From positions 27,759,640 to 27,823,639 of the forward strand of contig NC_079513.1 of assembly GCF_000801105.2 (NCBI RefSeq): a stretch of DNA of 64,000 bases, in the 5' to 3' direction. Position numbers and translations under genes: made by a program. The notes under the pieces were generated by a model. The model saw only the letters and a list, made by a program, of their open reading frames with translations, had not been told where the DNA came from and ran no database searches. Source of the stretch: Raphanus sativus (taxonomy: Eukaryota > Streptophyta > Magnoliopsida > Brassicales > Brassicaceae). Positions 9,301 to 20,554 of the stretch are shown one piece after another; position 1 is the stretch's first letter, and each line of letters opens with the position of its first letter.

Positions 9301-12059
9301 ACTTTCTCTGCTGCATGTCTCGATGGTCTTCTTCCCACAGATGTTCTTCTCGTTATTCCTTCGGCTTCTTCAGCTCTAGGCTTGTTCTTTGATTCTCTTT
9401 CATGGTCCCCTTGAGACACCGTTGATGGTAACAGATCACACTCTTGAACCATGTTGATGCTCAGAGACGGGTCTGTCACGGCTCCATTGGTGTCTGAAGC
9501 TGTCTGAGATATACCCTTTGTTGACTGGAATCTCGTCGAGACTCTGGCGAGAACACCACAAAGATAAAAATCACATTACATCACTGAGACTCTAAAACTT
9601 GTAGGAAGTTCAACTGTTACTAACAAACCTGCGTTTCCCGTTTATATTTTGTGTCTCATGACTGCTTATAGATGGTTCTACAGCTTCAGATCTTGATCCT
9701 TGGCTTACTAAGCTTCTCAAATAGTATTCACGAGAGAAAACACAAGTGGTATTAGCTTAACTCAGTTTTCTATGCTACCGATCAACGGGATAAAGAAAAA
9801 AAACTAAAACGATATGTTTTAACGAACCCCGCATCATCAGCATTCAAGGTTTCCATCACTTCCGGCTCTTGGAAATCAAACATTGTAGACTGTTGTTGTC
9901 TTGAAGAGACTCTGCTCAGTTATGCATTGTTTTTAGTGATATTCATACAGGATACTATTTGTAAATAGGAAGTTAAGCTAACAAACCTTCTCCTCTTGGT
10001 CGTCTCCCTGACTTCGCCTCTCTCATGGAAGCTTTTACATGGAACTTCAGCTTCTTCGGGTCTCAACCGAGCAGACCGTCTTCTCAAAGAGAGCCTGATC
10101 GAAATGGAGAGCGTCAGTCTAATACGCTATTATCCATTCAGAGTTTATTAAAAAAAACTCTAACTAACCTTGCCATTTCTTTAGTTTCTTTGGCATTATC
10201 CATCACAATCGGTGTTTCCGTTTGTTGAGTTTCTTGAACAGCAAACCTGGTAGATTTCCTTCGTACGGATAGCCTGTGAGAAAACAACCAGACAAAGGAA
10301 TTAAAGCCCAAATAAGATATTCTTGTTCCCATTGTTTTGGAAGATAAATAAAAAAAATGTAATTTCTCGGGACTGAATATAAGAAAGAACCTCTTGCTAT
10401 GCAGACTGTCTTTTACGGGGTTAGCTGCAACAAACTTCTTGTTGATAATATTGTCAACAATTTGGTTTTCCCCTTGAGAGACAACCCCCTTTTCAACGTC
10501 ATCTTCAGTCTGACAGGTCACTTCGGGGATAACAGTAGTATCTATGACGCTAGAAACTTTCCTGCAAACGAAACTATACCGATTCAGGTTTACTTGACTG
10601 CCAAAAGCTTTCACAGAAAACACAGATTAAACATGAATCAGACCTGGACCGTCTACTGTTTGCGCTCTCTTTAACCTGTATTGGCTTAACGATAGAGCTT
10701 TCTGAAGCTGAAAATGAAACGATATGGGTAAGTACACAAAAAAGGGTTTCTGAAGCTGAAAAAGAAAAACAGTTTACATTTTATCCTTGACGTTCGCTTT
10801 CTCTTGGTATCTTTATGATTCATATCAAGCCCCTGAAAGGGTTTGCAATCCCCATCAGAGACGTTTGATGGAACCTTGAAGGCAACGACAACAAGGCCAA
10901 ATAGCGTGAACAACTGTACTACTAAAAACAAATAATTTAACTAAGCACCTTATCTTTCGATGGGTGATGTGTACATGAAGGTTCTTGCTCCTGAATAAAA
11001 TTAAATGAATAAAAAAAAAAACTCAAAAGTTTATAACTATTTTTAGTAACTATAATCAATGGAAATATAGAGAATGAGTAGATGGCTTGCCTCAAGCTGC
11101 GTTCTCTTCACCCCGAGTAATACATTCTTGCAGCCAAGTTCATGCTGAAGCAGCTTGAGCTGAAAATGTACATACAAGGTCAGTTGAACGAAGAAATAAT
11201 AATCTAATGAAATAAGAGTTTTGAGAAACTTCAGTTCCAGAAAAGCACACTCTGTCTTTGCTTGCATTGAGTTCCTGTCAGGGAAAAAAAGAGTTTAATC
11301 ATCAAAGACTCTAACAATCATCACAAAAAACTGAAGCTTATAGAAAAGACAGGAGTCCACACCGCCAGCATATGAGTGTTCGCCTGTGCAAGCTGCAAAT
11401 TATTCTCCTGCACTTTCCGTAAACTGATCTTCAGTTTCTGAAACTCAACACCGCTCAGCTCTATGATCTTACTGATGCCACAAAACAAAAAACAGAAAAA
11501 AAACACAATTAGTACAGAATTCAATCTCTCAAGCCAAACATAATGTAAATTAAGAAAAAAAAAAGGATACTTTCTGTGTGCTAGAGCTTTCATCAATGTC
11601 ATGTTCTCCTGCAAAAAAAAAAAAAAAAAAAAAAAAAAATCAATAACAGTCTTGCCACCACCACAGAGTCAGAGTTCAAAGGGGGATGCCTTTTGGAGCT
11701 TCTCAGCATAATCCTTGGAAGAGAATTGTTGCTGGTGAGTCTCTTCTTCTCTGTTCACGTTGCTTATATCCGCAAGTTTTCTCCTCTGTGCACTGCTCCT
11801 CATCATCACAACCTTCCCTTTTCCTTTACGAATCTGATGAACCTCTGCCGGAATCGAATTTTGTCACACACTTGTGTTCGTTAGATTGAAATCCCTTAAA
11901 CCACTAACCCTAATTTGCAGAAATTCCAGCGAAAGCAATCAGTCGATTCCAAAAATGAATTGCACAAAAAGGTGAGATGGAAGATTGAGTAAAGAGATGG
12001 AATTCGAAACCTTGAGGAGGAGCGTGATTGTCGTCTTGGAGAACCGTCACGGAGCTCAT
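9249..12059 (-). CDS. SGO2: Shugoshin (centromeric cohesion protector), SGO2-like
   Basis: Fifteen exons splice into an uninterrupted 491-residue protein: 12059-12011, 11823-11690, 11608-11571, 11471-11363, 11274-11251, 11159-11091, 10990-10949, 10874-10778, 10707-10644, 10561-10391, 10273-10169, 10094-9987, 9911-9828, 9715-9629, 9543-9249. The N-terminal half carries the plant shugoshin signature: SAQRRKLADISN, then a coiled coil with ENMTLMKALAHRNKIIELSG and LQHELGCKN. The extreme C-terminus is the basic shugoshin motif (VGRRPSRHAAEKVQSY then SLKVKMRR). Shugoshins recruit PP2A to protect Rec8 cohesin at centromeres in meiosis I. Synteny fits At5g04320 (SGO2). Two introns, after LQK at 11690 and after QLE at 11091, need GC donors. 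Exons 11-15 each begin with an RxS-type basic motif. Confidence 0.92.
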
Positions 12060-12633
12060 GGTGGAGCCGGCGAGAGAAAAGCCCTGCGACGGAATCGGGT
12101 TTTTCGGAATTTTGAAATGAGACCGAGGGAGGATTTTACGACGGCTGGTGAGGGTAAAACCGTCAAATTTATGCGACTCTTGCTAAACGTCGTCGTAGTA
12201 TGTCGTTTTGGTACACTCGATGAGTTAAATGCAGTCAGTATTATTTAAATTGGGTAAACATTAACTGAAGATTATTCTTTGTATGACTCTTAAATCCATG
12301 AGACAACAATAGTCTCTAGTTCATTTTAAAAAAAAATCAATAATAGTAAACTATACTACATAATTTTATATTTTCCAGCGACTAGAGTACATAACAAGAA
12401 TGAAATAACAAGAATGCAGTTCAAATTAACAATAGTTAGCCAATCCTATTTATGTCCAACCAGACAGAAATCTAACCAAACTAACATATCAAACAACAAA
12501 TGTACTATATATAGAGGCAAAAACTCAATATATAAACCCCTTCCTCTCTATCACCAATCTACACATCTCATACAACAAACACAAGTCCTAGAGTTTTGTT
12601 TTGAAACAGAAAAAAAAAACTTGTAAGATAAAA
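12060..12633. promoter_or_regulatory. Bidirectional intergenic promoter (shugoshin / cysteine-rich peptide)
   Basis: 574 bp separate the divergent shugoshin and cysteine-rich peptide start codons. A clear TATA box (ACTATATATAGAGGC, about 12503-12517) lies about 120 bp before the peptide's ATG. On the shugoshin side the first 130 bp is more GC-rich with CGACG repeats and no TATA box, typical of a housekeeping or cell-cycle promoter. Confidence 0.5.
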
Positions 12634-12894
12634 ATGGCGGCAAAGGTGTATATGGCCATGGCATTGATAATGATGGGATTTGTTTTACAAGCATGCAATG
12701 GAATGAACGTTGATGTTGATGATGGTGATGATATCAAGCCAACCCAAGATTCGAGATTCTTTTGCTTCAGAGTCTGTTCTATTAACTGTGGCAAACAAAA
12801 CAAGCCTTGTTACCAAGATTGTTTGCCGAAATGTGGTCTCCCGAGACGACTTGCTAAACCAACAGCATCTTCATCACCTTCCACTACCGTTTGA
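12634..12894 (+). CDS. Small secreted cysteine-rich peptide (thionin-like)
   Basis: 86 residues starting at ATG 12634; an in-frame extension upstream has only a TTG start and is unlikely. An N-terminal hydrophobic stretch (MAAKVYMAMALIMMGFVLQA) is a signal peptide. An acidic spacer rich in Asp (NVDVDDGDD) follows. The mature core has two CX3CX3C modules separated by six residues: CFRVCSINC, then CYQDCLPKC. The tail is Pro/Ser/Thr-rich. Six cysteines in this spacing suit a disulfide-stabilised extracellular peptide resembling thionin-like or alpha-hairpinin families. I cannot assign a subfamily or function. It is intronless and TATA-driven, suggesting regulated or tissue-specific expression. 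Confidence 0.75.
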   Translation: MAAKVYMAMALIMMGFVLQACNGMNVDVDDGDDIKPTQDSRFFCFRVCSINCGKQNKPCYQDCLPKCGLPRRLAKPTASSSPSTTV

Positions 12895-13228
12895 TCTCAT
12901 TTCTTGTATTTTTTATTTTTTTTTGTCTTTAAGTTCTATCTAATATTGATCGAGCTAACTGGTAAATATGTCTTCTAAATGTGTTTATTAAGAAGAAAAA
13001 ATTGAGAATCATGATAAACTATGATTCTAATATCTGTGTGACAAGTCTATTCAAACTTGATTTCTATTATAAGGACATAGACCACCTTTTCAATACAAAT
13101 GTGATCACGTATAACAATAGAGATGTACAAAAAAAGAGTATTGTACATAGACTGACTAAACACTTAATCATACAAAACTCAGAAACATGGAATCTGATCA
13201 TTATAATAACCTAAAAATAAAACATCCA

Positions 13229-13535
13229 TTAGCTTTGCCATGTTTCCCAAACAATCTCTGAAAATGCCATTTGAGGAAAACCTTCTACCTTGCTTCCTTT
13301 ATGCACTGCGTTTGAAGTTAGACCTTGTATGAAGTATACATCATCCATGATTGCACTCTCGCACCATCTGAAATAAATGGTTGAAGCAAGAACTAAAGGA
13401 TAAGGATATCGCCTCTCTCTCTCTCTTTCAAGAACAGAAACTATTGGCTAAGAACACTTTAAATCCCTCTTGTCAGGACAATCTGCTGCTTTGTGTCCTG
13501 AACTTCCACAATTGAAGCAAGCACCTCCAAAACTT
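13229..13535 (-). pseudogene. C-terminal exons of a CCHC zinc-knuckle protein (fragment)
   Basis: Two spliceable exons are visible, 13535-13458 and 13367-13229. Joining them keeps the phase exactly: after an AG acceptor they read [20 protein letters not shown] (a CX2CX4HX4C zinc knuckle), DKRDLK, then WCESAIMDDVYFIQGLTSNA and a hydrophobic/aromatic end EIVWETWQS with a stop. No upstream exon can be found before the pectate lyase gene 2 kb away. It is therefore either a truncated gene copy or the end of a gene broken by rearrangement. I do not recognise the parent; some chloroplast DEAD-box helicases and RNA-binding proteins carry similar knuckles. Confidence 0.6.
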
Positions 13536-15537
13536 CTGATTTACATATATCAATCAATCAGTTGATGAGAGGGTAAGTGTGAAGATTTCAGCATAGATTC
13601 GTCATTTCAGCATAGAGACGGCGCCCTCGTTTTTACTCCATAAACATAGCCACGAAGACGTTTCAAGCACCATATACTATTCTTTCCATCGAACTGTTGC
13701 CCTTAAAACGTTTTCACATGATACAATAGTTCGCTTAAACGGTGTCACATGAAAATTTTAATTATAATATTTTCCTCGACAAATCTTTTATATATAGCCG
13801 GTTTTATTGAATTATTTGTACAACATTTCCTTTTGTATTTCTGTCTTAATCTAACACGTTATTTTATTCACAAATTCAACATTTTGTTATTTTCTTTGGT
13901 TACTTTCTCCATAACCTTTGTATACTAAAATTGCAATTATCTATTGTTGGATGCAGACAAGTTGTTCGGAGCGCCACCTTTGATACATTCACGACTTTTA
14001 ATTCAGCATGTTTCCTTAAAACAGTCGAGTAATAGGGCATAGTTAAGTGAAAAAGACTGGTAGGTAAATATATTCAAAGGTCAAATTCGACGATTATGTT
14101 ATTTTTCCTCTCTTTACTTCAAGAAAATTCAAGAAAACAATAATGGAGGATCATGTTACATATAAGCTATCATTAATTTTTCTTCTTTAGCTTAGTTATG
14201 TTTTTTTGGTAATGACATTAGCAAATTCGCATTGAATTTGCAGTCACTAAAACTGAAATGATTTGATGTGTAGTTTACGATTTCGATCACCAAAAAAGTC
14301 ATAGGATAGTTATGATCGTTTTTAAAATTATAACTGTTTCAGTATTGATTAATTATTTGGTTGGTATATTAGTTTTTTACTCCACTTATTAAAAAACAAA
14401 TCTAAACACCTGGTAGACTACTAGTTATACCATAATCTTAACATCTCAAGCTTTCTGCCAATCTGGGATCCCTTTGGATCATAAACCAGTAAATCACGAG
14501 ATGAGTAAAAATGAATGTTTGCATGGTAAGTAGAAACTAATTGATAATGCGGACCAAAAGAATCGAATATGAATGATATTTTACCATTTTCAATGGAATC
14601 TTCAAAAAGTTTACTTTTTGTATGAAAAAATCATCCTTTTGATTTACTTTTTGTATGAATAATCACCTTTTTGTTTCTAATATCTTTTGAACAAAAAAAA
14701 TCTCTAATCTTTAATTAAAAGATTAATAATTCATCTCATGTTTCTAAACTTGTTGGTAAAGAAGGTTCCCAAAACTAAAACGGTTAAAGAAATTCGAAAT
14801 TTCTTGAGCAAGAATTTTCCAAAAAAAAAATTGTCAAGTTTCCATTTTGCGTGATTGCGAAACAAAAATTTCCAATTGTGATTGAAAAAAATAAGAAGTA
14901 TGTATTTATGGAAAGTATAACACCTTCATAAAGATCGTCTTGACGAACAACTATGTTCTTTTGAGTTTCGAACAAAATCTTAAGTATTTTGCTAGTTTAT
15001 GCGGCCAAATCAAACCAGAATCTTCAGCAGTGAGTATTCTTAATTTCTTATCTTTCCATCCGAGTTTCGTTTAGAGGTAAAGATTCCTTTTTAATACATA
15101 TGCTTATTAATGTAACTTAAGATCCATAGAAAGATTGTTTCATGGAGAGGGATGTGTAGATGATTGGGTAATGCAAGTAACTGAGTCACTCTTACAAAAG
15201 TAAGAATCATATTGGAGGAAGGAGACAGAGAAAGAGTTTTTAAGCACTTTAAGGATTCTCTGTGCCTTCACACCTTATCTCCCATCTCTCTCTAAACTTC
15301 TTTTCTTCTACTTGAAACAAACTATATAGAGAGATTTGTTGATCAAAAAAAAAAAAAAAGAGAGATTAAGGAAACACACCTAAATTCTTTTGACCCTTGT
15401 TTTTATTATATAAACCCAAGTTGCACAATTCCCCATAAACCCATATTTAAGAAACTTCTGTTTCCTGATTTGGCTGGTCTTTTTTTTTCAGAAAGAAGAG
15501 ATAAATAATAGAGGGAGCTGAGAAGAGAGACATTATA
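13536..15537. other. Intergenic: upstream region of the pectate lyase gene
   Basis: This is AT-rich DNA with no coding stretch that I can support. A small tandem repeat (TTTACTTTTTGTATGAA, twice) lies near 14612-14660. Pyrimidine-rich leader-like sequence and short open runs occur just before 15538. Confidence 0.5.
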
Positions 15538-15641
15538 ATGGTGGCTCATAAGGGGGTCCATAATCATCAGAAACCAACCTGCATTTGCATACCCTGGTTC
15601 TGCCTCTTGGTCTCTCTCCTTCACCATGGAAGAGCATCTTT

Positions 15642-15674
<33 letters not shown>

Positions 15675-18600
15675 TTCCTTCAATCTCTCTCTCCCACACC
15701 AACACCCATTCCCTGAACATGTTGTCCTTAATGTTCAAAGGTTTAACCTTTCTCTTGCATTTTATCTTTAAGGCCTTTTTGACTCCAAATCCTCTGTTTT
15801 AAAAAACAGAGGATCATCATCTCTGTTTTTTAACATCCTCTGTTTATCAACTGCAGAAAACTCAACGACTCTCTCTCCAGAAGACATCTCCTCACTTACC
15901 AACAAGACGGTGACACCACGGCGTCGCCGTCGCCAGTACCTTCCTGCCTCACCGGGAACCCAATCGACGACTGCTGGCGCTGCGACCCAAACTGGTCGCA
16001 GAACCGCCAACGCCTCGCCGACTGCTCAATAGGCTTCGGACAAGGCACACTCGGCGGCAAAGGCGGCCGCTTTTACCTCGTCACCGACTCCTCCGACAAC
16101 GACGCGGCGAACCCAGTTCCCGGAACCCTCCGCCACGCCGTGATACAGCCTGAGCCTCTCTGGATCATCTTCTCCGGCGACATGGGGATCACTCTCCGGC
16201 ACGAGCTCATCGTCGGGAGCTTCAAGACGATCGACGGACGAGGCACGAAGGTCGAGATCACCGGCCACGGGTGCCTGACGATCCAGCAGGTGAGCCACGT
16301 CATCATCCACAACGTCCACATTCACCACTGCAAGCCCTCCGGTAACACTCTGGTCGCTTCCTCGCCGACGCATGTTGGATTCCGAGGAGTCTCCGACGGA
16401 GACGGGATCTCGGTCTCGGCTTCGCATCACATTTGGGTCGATCACTGCTCTCTCGGATACTGTTCCGACGGACTCATCGACGTTATTCTCGCATCAACCG
16501 CCGTCACGGTCTCCAACAACTACTTTCATCACCACGACGAAGTTATGCTCTTAGGTCACGACGACCGGTAATTATTTCCCGCGAAAAAGCCCCTTGACTT
16601 TGTGAACTTTTAAATTAAAGCGTGGAAGTTTTGAATCTAACAATCTAACCCAATTTCTTTTGGCTTTTGATGAAAAAGGTATACGGCGGACTCGGGGATG
16701 CAAGTGACAATTGCGTTTAACCATTTTGGGGAGGGGCTAGTGCAGAGGATGCCGCGGTGCAGACATGGTTATATTCACGTGGTGAACAACGATTTTACTG
16801 CATGGGAGATGTACGCGATAGGTGGAAGTGCAAACCCTACGATCAATAGTCAGGGTAACCGTTACACTGCACCTATTAATCCCAATGCAAAAGAGGTAAA
16901 TATTTTATATATTAATCATTCTATTTATTACATGAAAAATACATAAACCAATCATTTTGAAGATAATCTTAATTTTTGTATTTTTTGGTTGATATTTTGA
17001 GAAAAATCAAGTTCTCTTTATAACTGGATATGGTTTGGTGTGGACACTGTGGTTTTTTCTGGACGTGTCTGTGCAATAATGGTTACATTAGTTCGTTGTC
17101 ATGTCGTTGACATGGTTTTGAACTTTTGTAAGATCTCATGTGCTATGTTATATTTGTGATAGGTGACCAAGCGTGTGGACGCAAACGAGAAACACTGGGG
17201 GAAATGGAACTGGAGGACTGAAGGAGATGTTATGGTTAACGGAGCGTTCTTCGTGCCGTCAGGTGATGGAGTGAGTCCGGCGTACGCCCGAGCCACTAGT
17301 CTTCAGGCAAAGACCGCTGATGTTATTGACCAGCTCACGGTCAATGCTGGCGTTTTCGGCGATCCCGGGTATGATTATATTATTTACTCTAGTATTGCTT
17401 CATCCACCCAAACTAGCATCTTTATTGCTACGGTTTTGCCCCTATATTCTTTATTGAACTTTTTTCTATAAGATAGGACATTATTTATTCTTTATACAAA
17501 AAAATAGGACATTGTTTATTTTTGATTATTTTTACATTACTAATTGAAACATATCTAAAAACATTACCTAACTTTGTGATAATTAAACAACATATCTATC
17601 TAATAATAATATATATATATATATATTTAATAAATTAATTTTGTGATAATTCAAAAGTTGGTGCTATTATAATTACAAAAATCATTGCAAGTTGGGCTTA
17701 ATTATATATTTTCTTTAATATATACAAAAAATTATTTTCTTGGGGTATATTTTTCTGACGCGGAGAGTAATACTTCTCATTTTGTTTTCTCAAGAATGAA
17801 CATGAATGTATATGCATGCCATATATATTTTGGATAAGATATTAAAAAGTTAGTGAGTTACACATCAAAGTGTTAAAGACAATTCCGAAATGGCAACAAG
17901 GAAAACCATGACGCATGAACATGCATAAAGTTTTTTTTCTTGCTAAGAAAAAGCTCAGCTTTTACCATTTTATAACTCACACGTGCTGAGTGTGGATCCG
18001 AGATCTAAACTTCTAAAAGATTTCTGATCTAAAACCCCAAAGCCTTTACGTAGTGTCTGATCTATAGCTTTATTGATGATTTGTCGTATTTCCTGTTATA
18101 CATGCAAAATAACAAATGAAATCCTATTAAAAATTTCATTTCCGTATTACTATTTCTTCACCAAATTAGGGGTTGGTGATTTCTTTGTTTGACGACATGG
18201 TATATCTTCAAATCCCAATAACTAAAAATAAAATAAAAGATATTCATGTCTTTATTAGCAAGTTCTTTGGCTCTTTGCCAATTCAGGGTTTTGTGGTTCT
18301 TTGTTTTGCAACTTGGTATATAATCTAAACCCCGCAAATTGGAAGAACTTTAGGAAGAAGGAAAAGAAGATTCATTTCCTTGTGAAATAGTTCTTCACAC
18401 ATTGAAGGTGTGTGAAGTCACATTTAATTAGGGTTTCATTATCGGTTCAAGTGGACCATTAAAATTGACTTTTTGGATATGTGATAAGACATTTATATAT
18501 TATACGTATAGTAAAGATGGGTTCCTATATCGTAATATATAGGATAGTTTGATCCAAAAAAAAAAAAGATGGGTTCCTATATCGTAATATATATATATTC

Positions 18601-19593
18601 CATTGTTAATCATCTGCTTTACAGACACAAAAAAAAAACAATACGCAGTGGGGTCTTCTCGAAGACTATATAATATATAGATTCGATCTACTTAATTAAA
18701 TGATCTGGTTAAGCAGTCATAGTACCTATATCTACGTATGATTCTCCACGACATACTTGGTGTCATTTTATCTTTTTGATAGTTAAATTGATCGAAAAGT
18801 TTACATTTGACCCTCTTTTGCAAAAGTAAAGTATGCAAGAAGGATGGTGGATTCTCTTAGCCGTCTTGCTGTCAAAAGTTCGATATTCCTTGTCATACTA
18901 CTTCAGTTTCCGGAATTTACCGGTTATCTAGTTAACCAATACCGGCTTGCTGGATAATTAATTATAGTGGGCTAGTATTTTGTTGAGGTGTGAATTTCAA
19001 AATTATAGTTTACGTAAAAAAAATTATAGTTTACGTAACTTTTTAAAAGTAAAAGAACTTCCATTTTATTTGATAGGACTACAATTGATATCTAAAACAT
19101 AGATCATAAACTCTAACATATGAAAATAAAATGTGAAGCATGCATGTGATGGAGCAACTTGTTTTCGTCTTTACTCTCTTTTGAGCTTTTTACATTGATT
19201 GGTCCATTTTGATCATATGCTTATGTCACTGTTAGTATCTTTCGACACAGCACGTTCAAACGAATCATGATTATGATAGCAATATTGTTGGTATGATGAT
19301 TTTTATTGACATATTATATGATGATTTTAACTGCTGATGATATGGTTTGGTGTAGTGGGAGAAACGGGCAAGGAGGAGGTTTCCCCGGAATCACGGGCGG
19401 TGGTGGGACCGTGACACGAGGTTACAGTAAAGGTGGACCCGGAGGCGGTGGCAGCGACAGCGATGATGGCCTTTTCACAATGATATTCGGTAGCAATTCC
19501 AGTGCGGCGGCGGCGGCTTTGAGGCCGGGACAAGTCTGGTCAATTTTATTCACTATCATCTTACTTTGGTATTTTCCACACCATAGGAGATGA
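15538..19593 (+). CDS. Pectate lyase (polysaccharide lyase family 1)
   Basis: Five exons, 15538-15740, 15857-16567, 16679-16895, 17163-17368 and 19356-19593, join in phase to 524 residues. The N-terminus has a signal peptide core ([19 protein letters not shown]) and an 11-Ser run encoded by a TCA microsatellite. Family motifs are CWRCDPNW, then [20 protein letters not shown], the Ca-binding [10 protein letters not shown] with [19 protein letters not shown], and the catalytic [16 protein letters not shown], where an Arg abstracts the proton. These enzymes cleave de-esterified homogalacturonan in the wall by beta-elimination. The Gly-rich C-terminal region ends in a hydrophobic stretch ([14 protein letters not shown]), suggesting a GPI-anchor signal. 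The last intron is 1.99 kb. Synteny suggests At5g04310. No defects were seen. Confidence 0.95.
17369..19355 (+). other. Long (1987-bp) intron 4 of the pectate lyase gene
   Basis: This intron is much larger than the other three (110-270 bp) and AT-rich. It contains a direct repeat, GATGGGTTCCTATATCGTAA, at about 18517 and again at about 18569 around an A-run, plus a (TA) microsatellite near 17607-17625. No coding sequence or transposon ends were identified. Confidence 0.6.
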
Positions 19594-19937
19594 CAGCTTC
19601 ATTATTGGTTCAAGAGGTTTCACTATTTGTTTTAACGGTACAAAAAAAACTGAAAAGAGAAAAAAATCGAATATGCATACGTGTTAAGGTATATATACAC
19701 ACAAGTTGTAGAATATGGCGGAAATATATAAAAAAAAAAATATTCTTGTTTGATGGCTAAACATTTTTGGTACCTTATCAATTGGCTGGAGGAATATTTT
19801 TACAGTGAATATACTATTTGTTTCATTACGCTGTTCTTGATCTTTTCTTTTTAATTTTTAAAATATATTTGTGATTTAAAATGGGAGCTAAGAGAAAATG
19901 AGGAGGTTGATGGGATACTACTTAAACTAGGTACCAA

Positions 19938-20024
19938 GTCAACTTCAGAAGCTTGTCTTCTTCCTTCTAATGTTCATTGTCTCAACTTCAGAAACTTGTC
20001 TTCTTCCTTCTAATGTTCATTGTC
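19938..20024. repeat. 43-bp tandem duplication downstream of the pectate lyase gene
   Basis: Two adjacent copies begin TCAACTTCAGAAGCTTGTC and TCAACTTCAGAAACTTGTC. Each continues through CTTCCTTCTAATGTTCATTG with only one difference. The unit is about 43 bp and the copies are directly tandem. Confidence 0.85.
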
Positions 20025-20554
20025 TTCATTCATTAATTAATTAAACAGAACAAAATGCTGTTTCAATGCGTGAATAATCAATAAACTGACCAGTGATGGG
20101 CAAGAAAAAAATCCACAAGGTAATAACCATTCATAATAAGATAGAGAACAGAAGCTACAACATAAGTCATCAATTAGTCTTTAGTCATGGGCCACGGCCA
20201 GGGTTGTTAACACAAAGATGATAGTCCAAAGAGACTAAAAGAAAGACGCACTATAGCGCTGGGCTTAGAAGTAGATAGAGATAGTGAGTACTATCTACAA
20301 GCCAACTCAGGATGTGTATGGTTTAAAACACAAACACAAAACTTGAAGCTCAAAGTCATTGCAATTGGGTACAAGAACAAACCAAACAAAATATCAAGAT
20401 ACAACGCTAATCAGTTCTTTAAACTAAAAACAGTATGAAAGAAGTCTTTACATATAAAAACGCTTACAGAGATATTCATTACCACATACACACACACGCA
20501 AGAGTGAGTGTAAATAACCCTAAACCCAGCATCATTCAGTTCTTCATTCATGCC

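Noticed and set aside
15791..15812. 22-bp perfect palindrome CCTCTGTTTT/AAAACAGAGG with centre AA
   Set aside because: It lies in a short pectate lyase intron and partly repeats itself nearby; without a partner or conservation there is no reason to call it a regulatory site.
16026..16445. 139-codon minus-strand frame inside the pectate lyase gene
   Set aside because: It is a shadow of the GC-rich second exon; the plus strand has conserved catalytic motifs.
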